Assembly: GCA_027605045.1 (NCBI GenBank)
Contig: JAQFWX010000025.1
Coordinates: 434,001-498,000 of the forward strand
DNA length: 64,000 nucleotides
Reading direction: 5' to 3'
Origin: Phallus indusiatus
Taxonomy: Eukaryota > Basidiomycota > Agaricomycetes > Phallales > Phallaceae
Part shown: positions 58,553-64,000 of the stretch, piece by piece
How the letters are laid out: each line of letters begins with the position of its first letter
Position numbering within the stretch: position 1 is the stretch's first letter
Made by a program: the position numbers and the translations under genes
Notes under the pieces: generated by a model
Seen by the model: the letters and a program-made list of their open reading frames with translations, nothing else
What the model was told of the DNA's origin: nothing
Databases searched by the model: none

Positions 58553-61070
58553 TCATGATGTATTCGCTCCGAATGCTCTCCCAACACTCGCCAGTTTCAC
58601 GCGCATCTCTTCCCACTCTGAGACTGGATCAGACAAGGCCGTAATTGCCCCACCTGCGCCCAAGATCCAGTCATGTTCTCGTGCGGCATCGTCAAGGTGC
58701 TCAACCTCGCCGTTCAGGCGAGGCTCGCCCCCGTCGTCAAACTGCTTGTCAAACCGGAAACAGCTCCGAATAATCACGGCCCAGTCACCGCTCCCGCCAA
58801 CACACCAATATCCGCATACCCCAGAATATATACCGCGTTCCTGGCCTTCGATTTCCCGCAGTAGCTCAACGCTTCGTTTCTTCGGAGCTCCTGTCATACT
58901 TCCTAAGAGAAAAATACCAGACTATAAATAACTTCTTCCCCCTTCCTGAAGAAAGAAAGACAAGAAGAGAAAAGACCAAGAAAAAAGAGACAAGAAAAAA
59001 ACAGAGGAGACGCAAAAGGTGCTTACCTGGTGGCAAACTTTTTCGCAAAACATGCCACCCTCCGCCATCAGCTCTGACACTTCCCGTGATCCCGCTAACC
59101 ATCTGCCACATAGTCTCGTATTCTTCAATCACCATGAGCTCATTAACTTTCACGCCGTCCGCCGGCTCGACAACTCCACCCAGATCATGTCGAACAAGGT
59201 CGACGATCATTAAATTTTCTGCTCGTTCTTTCACATTCTCGCCAAGAAGCCTTTCAGCATCCTTGCGTCCTATCTTAAGCTGGTTACCGTTCATGTCTTT
59301 CATCGCCTTCCGCAGTGTTCCTTTGATCGGACGAAGTTCACAATTACCACTCCGGTCCCATTTTAGGAATCTCTCAGGGGATGAGCACAGAAGACTGGTT
59401 GGTCCCAGTCGAAGATATGCAGCGTGGGGTGCCGGATTTGAAACTCTGAGACGTTTATATGACTCCCAAGTCGATAATTCGGAAGAAATTCGCAGAATAC
59501 TGGGCGCTGTAAGACAAAGTTCATACGAAGATCCTATTGAAAGGTGATGTTTGCATTGGTCAACCTTTGACACGTAGCTTTCTTGAGGGGGCGTGACCAC
59601 AAACATTCCCGGCTTGTCCCTCCATTCCTTCGTATCTATACGCACTGGAGGTGGCTTCTTCAATAAATGCAGAATTTCTTGTAGCCAATCTTGATCATCC
59701 GGAATAATACTTTGCACGTGTACACGGCCTGTTTGATTATCGATGACCAAACTTCGCTCTATGAAGACCAGATTGACATCGGGATTGCGACCACCACCGG
59801 CTGCTACTGTTGCTGCAGCTTGCTTCAGATCTTGCTACAGGGGAGACGCCCAATTCTTGCACACCCAACTCATAACTTAGATATCCAATTAATCCTCCCC
59901 AGAACGGTATAGTGGAAGACCCCATCTGCGACACATTATATTCACCCATGAGGCTCTCAATCCAGTCCCAAATCGATGTAGATGACAGTGGCACATTTTC
60001 CGGTGATCCGTTCCCTTTTTGAAGAACGAGGTAAGAATTTGGTAGAGTATACCGTATCCATAAAGTGCTCGGTGTGGTTGAACCAATAATCGTGAATCTA
60101 CCCGGTCCCGCTGCTGAATCCAGCATGACAAAGGTGGCAGGATTAGTATGTACCCCAAGGATTTCGCATATTTCAGGAACACTCAGAGTGCATTCGTCAG
60201 CAATGATGGAGTTTACTGCTATGCTTCGACGTTTCGTCGATGTAGAAGAAAAAGAAGTTGGAGGAGGAGGAAGAATTCGGGGTTTAGCGCAGTGTGGCCA
60301 TGACTCGCCCAGATGATGTATCGCCCACGAAGGAAGAAGCTGAGACACGACCCTCTTATTCGCTCTAGACCATTCACATGCCATTCTCCAAAAGTTGGCA
60401 ACGACTTCCTCTCCACAGCCTTGGGTACATATAGATTCAGGATGATACTGGACTCCCCAAAAGGGTTTGCTTCTGTGACGACCAGCCATGAGGACTCTGC
60501 CATTTTGTTCCCCATCATCGGCCCAGGCAAGGGGCTCAAGGTCCGAGTTTGATATGAAATTAGCGTCAATATCAACATGCAAGGAATGATATCTGGTGGC
60601 TTTCACGTTGTCTCCTAGATCCATGAAGAGATCGTGCTGTGTATGCTCGATAGTTGATATCATCCCGTGTTTTACGACTTTCATAACACGGAGTGTTCCG
60701 CCGAGGCAAGCCCCAGAGATTGAAATCCGAGACAGACGCCGAATACAGGGAGGAGAGAAATCTCGGGCAGAGTCCAGAGGGAGGATATGATCCCTACATC
60801 GCGTGGATTCTCCGGTGAGCCAGGACCAGGGCCAACAACCACTGCAGAAAAGAACGGAAGGAGCTCGAGTAATAATTCACCGTTTATGGAATCATTTCGT
60901 ATGAGGTATATTTGTGATAAAGGAATAACGCGTCGAACCAAATGAGCGAGACTGGTTCAAGAAGAAAATTAGCCAAAGTTCCTAACGTTCCAGTACTAGT
61001 AAAACGCGTACTTGTGAGTGAATGAGTCGTAAGAATCGATGAGAAGTATTCTGGGGCTACGCGCAGACAT
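58553..61070 (-). CDS. ABZ1: 4-amino-4-deoxychorismate (PABA) synthase, fused PabA-PabB, with frame breaks
   Basis: First committed enzyme of folate synthesis: glutamine plus chorismate to aminodeoxychorismate. ATG at 61070 (MSARSPRILLIDSYDSFTH), an intron, then the glutaminase domain: VVVGPGPGSPENPRD, the nucleophile loop VFGVCLGFQSLGLA, and GVQYHPES with the His-Glu pair. The chorismate-binding domain has GGLIGYLSYELGVQELG, NPDVNLVFIERSLVID, IGSSYELCLTAPS and LRPIKGTLRK; the Lys of PIKGT marks PabB rather than TrpE. Later come IVDLVRHDLG and, after an intron, SMTGAPKKRS. It ends RAFGANTS at 58553. The frame breaks twice. After FQSLGLA one base is lacking (about 60703-60707) before GGTLRVMKVVKHG. 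After LGVSPVARS (about 59818-59845) a +1 shift is needed to reach NPDVNLVF. No normal-length intron repairs either. Sequencing error or a decaying gene. Confidence 0.88.
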
Positions 61071-61978
61071 GTTTGCAATCGGGAAACAAGAGTCAAACGT
61101 TCAACTGGGCATGATCTTTTGGTTTTTTTAGGGTGAAAAGCCTAAATGGAGGATGGCCTCATTGGAATTAAAAAAAATCATGACTCTGCGTCTGTGACAG
61201 GGCAAATGTCACTTCGTGGCTCCCTGTTTTTTTTGTTGTACTCGATCAGGTGCTTGCATATGCTTACATTGTAAAAACTGGGCGTTTAGATTTAATTCAT
61301 GACTTTGTATCCGCAACCCGCCGTTAATATCACACTTATATGGAGAGATTAGCTTTTGATATTAAAATGGAATGTAACGCCGGAGACTAGCCCCAAACAC
61401 CGATTATGCCTTCATACATCATGTATATGCTACTTCTGAAACTATCGATTTTCGAAAAGTATCGCATTTGTGTCCAACAATCGATCAGTGCGAGACATGC
61501 GTCATCCCGAGCTTAAAGCTTAAAGTTTGAGTTTCGTTTCGGAATTATCCCCGGCAAGACGGCCAATGCAGATGGTCCAGTACTACGATAAGAGTTGTGG
61601 CTCCGTGATTGCAAATTTTCCTAATTATAATTCGCATTCTTACTCCGCCTTTTGCGAGATGAGCTCTGACGAACTCTTTACAGAATAATAACGGTCGTTA
61701 TCTCGCAATCGGTCACGGAAATTAGGTCAACCGTTCCAATTCTAATAGTATACGGTCTGAGTATTTTTGTCCAAATATAAATCAAATCAAAAAATTACCT
61801 TATTTAATCTTTTATGATATATTCAGGATAGTAGGCCCCCTTATGAATTCGTAATGCCTGGTGTTTAAAATCATTCTGATTATATCGGTACAATGAGGTA
61901 CTGCAGTCCGCTGTCTCTAGAAATTGTGATATGCAACTCGGAGATGGAGGTATGTGGAAGAAAGTAAAAGGCAATAAT
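61071..61978. other. Gap of 0.9 kb, ABZ1 promoter / SNF1 3' region
   Basis: AT-rich with no reading frame I can support. It contains tandem AGCTTAAAGCTTAAAG-type sequence near 61511-61527. Both flanking genes are on the minus strand, so it holds the ABZ1 promoter and SNF1 3' end. Confidence 0.4.

Positions 61979-64000
<2,022 letters not shown>

Noticed and set aside
59790..59890. Micro-introns of 16-46 bases that could repair the second break in PABA synthase
   Set aside because: They are shorter than typical introns in this window, several lack a proper acceptor, and the longer ones delete the conserved ELGVQELGV. I kept the frameshift call but noted RNA data could overturn it.

Overview
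The window reads as nuclear DNA of a filamentous basidiomycete, most likely an Agaricomycete. Almost every gene is cut by several introns of about 45-90 bases with GT...AG ends and CTAAC/CTGAC-like branch points. The gene set is fungal: SNF1, SHO1, RIB7, a fused PabA/PabB synthase and DUF726/MIL1. The partial multi-pass membrane protein at the left edge and the SILK-motif protein at 8.6 kb resemble families I associate with mushroom-forming fungi. The species cannot be named from the sequence.

Layout. 1-9.4 kb is gene-poor: a 7-TM-like protein running off the left edge, a small C2H2 transcription factor, about 5 kb with no gene I can support, and a PP1-docking-like proline/serine-rich protein. 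10-20.8 kb is dense: a CDP-alcohol phosphotransferase, a DUF726 hydrolase (MIL1-like), SRP14, an F-box protein and a CDK/CAK-like kinase. 20.9-30 kb is a cell-cycle block: condensin SMC4, DNA polymerase delta subunit POLD2, RIB7 and histone H4. 30.5-34.5 kb holds a secreted GH28 pectinase and a P-loop sulfotransferase-like protein. 34.5-43.5 kb has two membrane proteins of unknown function separated by gaps of over 2 kb. 44-64 kb is a dense run of minus-strand genes: SHO1, NXT1, a DHX57/YLR419W-type DEAH helicase, SYO1/HEATR3, a PUF protein, PABA synthase (ABZ1) and SNF1, which runs off the right edge.

How the genes relate. Most are unlinked housekeeping functions. Themes that recur are S-phase/mitosis (SMC4, POLD2, H4, with ACGCGT elements upstream), RNA and ribosome traffic (NXT1, helicase, SYO1, PUF), the secretory pathway (SRP14, CPT1/EPT1, MIL1) and stress or nutrient signalling (SHO1, SNF1). 

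The most notable anomalies are single-base frame breaks in otherwise highly conserved genes (one in histone H4, two in PABA synthase), while the neighbouring multi-exon genes I traced read through cleanly. Also notable are a 34-bp divergent spacing between MIL1 and SRP14 start codons, an Asn in place of the HRD-loop Lys in the CAK-like kinase, and a highly acidic insert in SNF1. I saw no CRISPR array, tRNA, rRNA or intact transposon. I found no system that I can claim is new.
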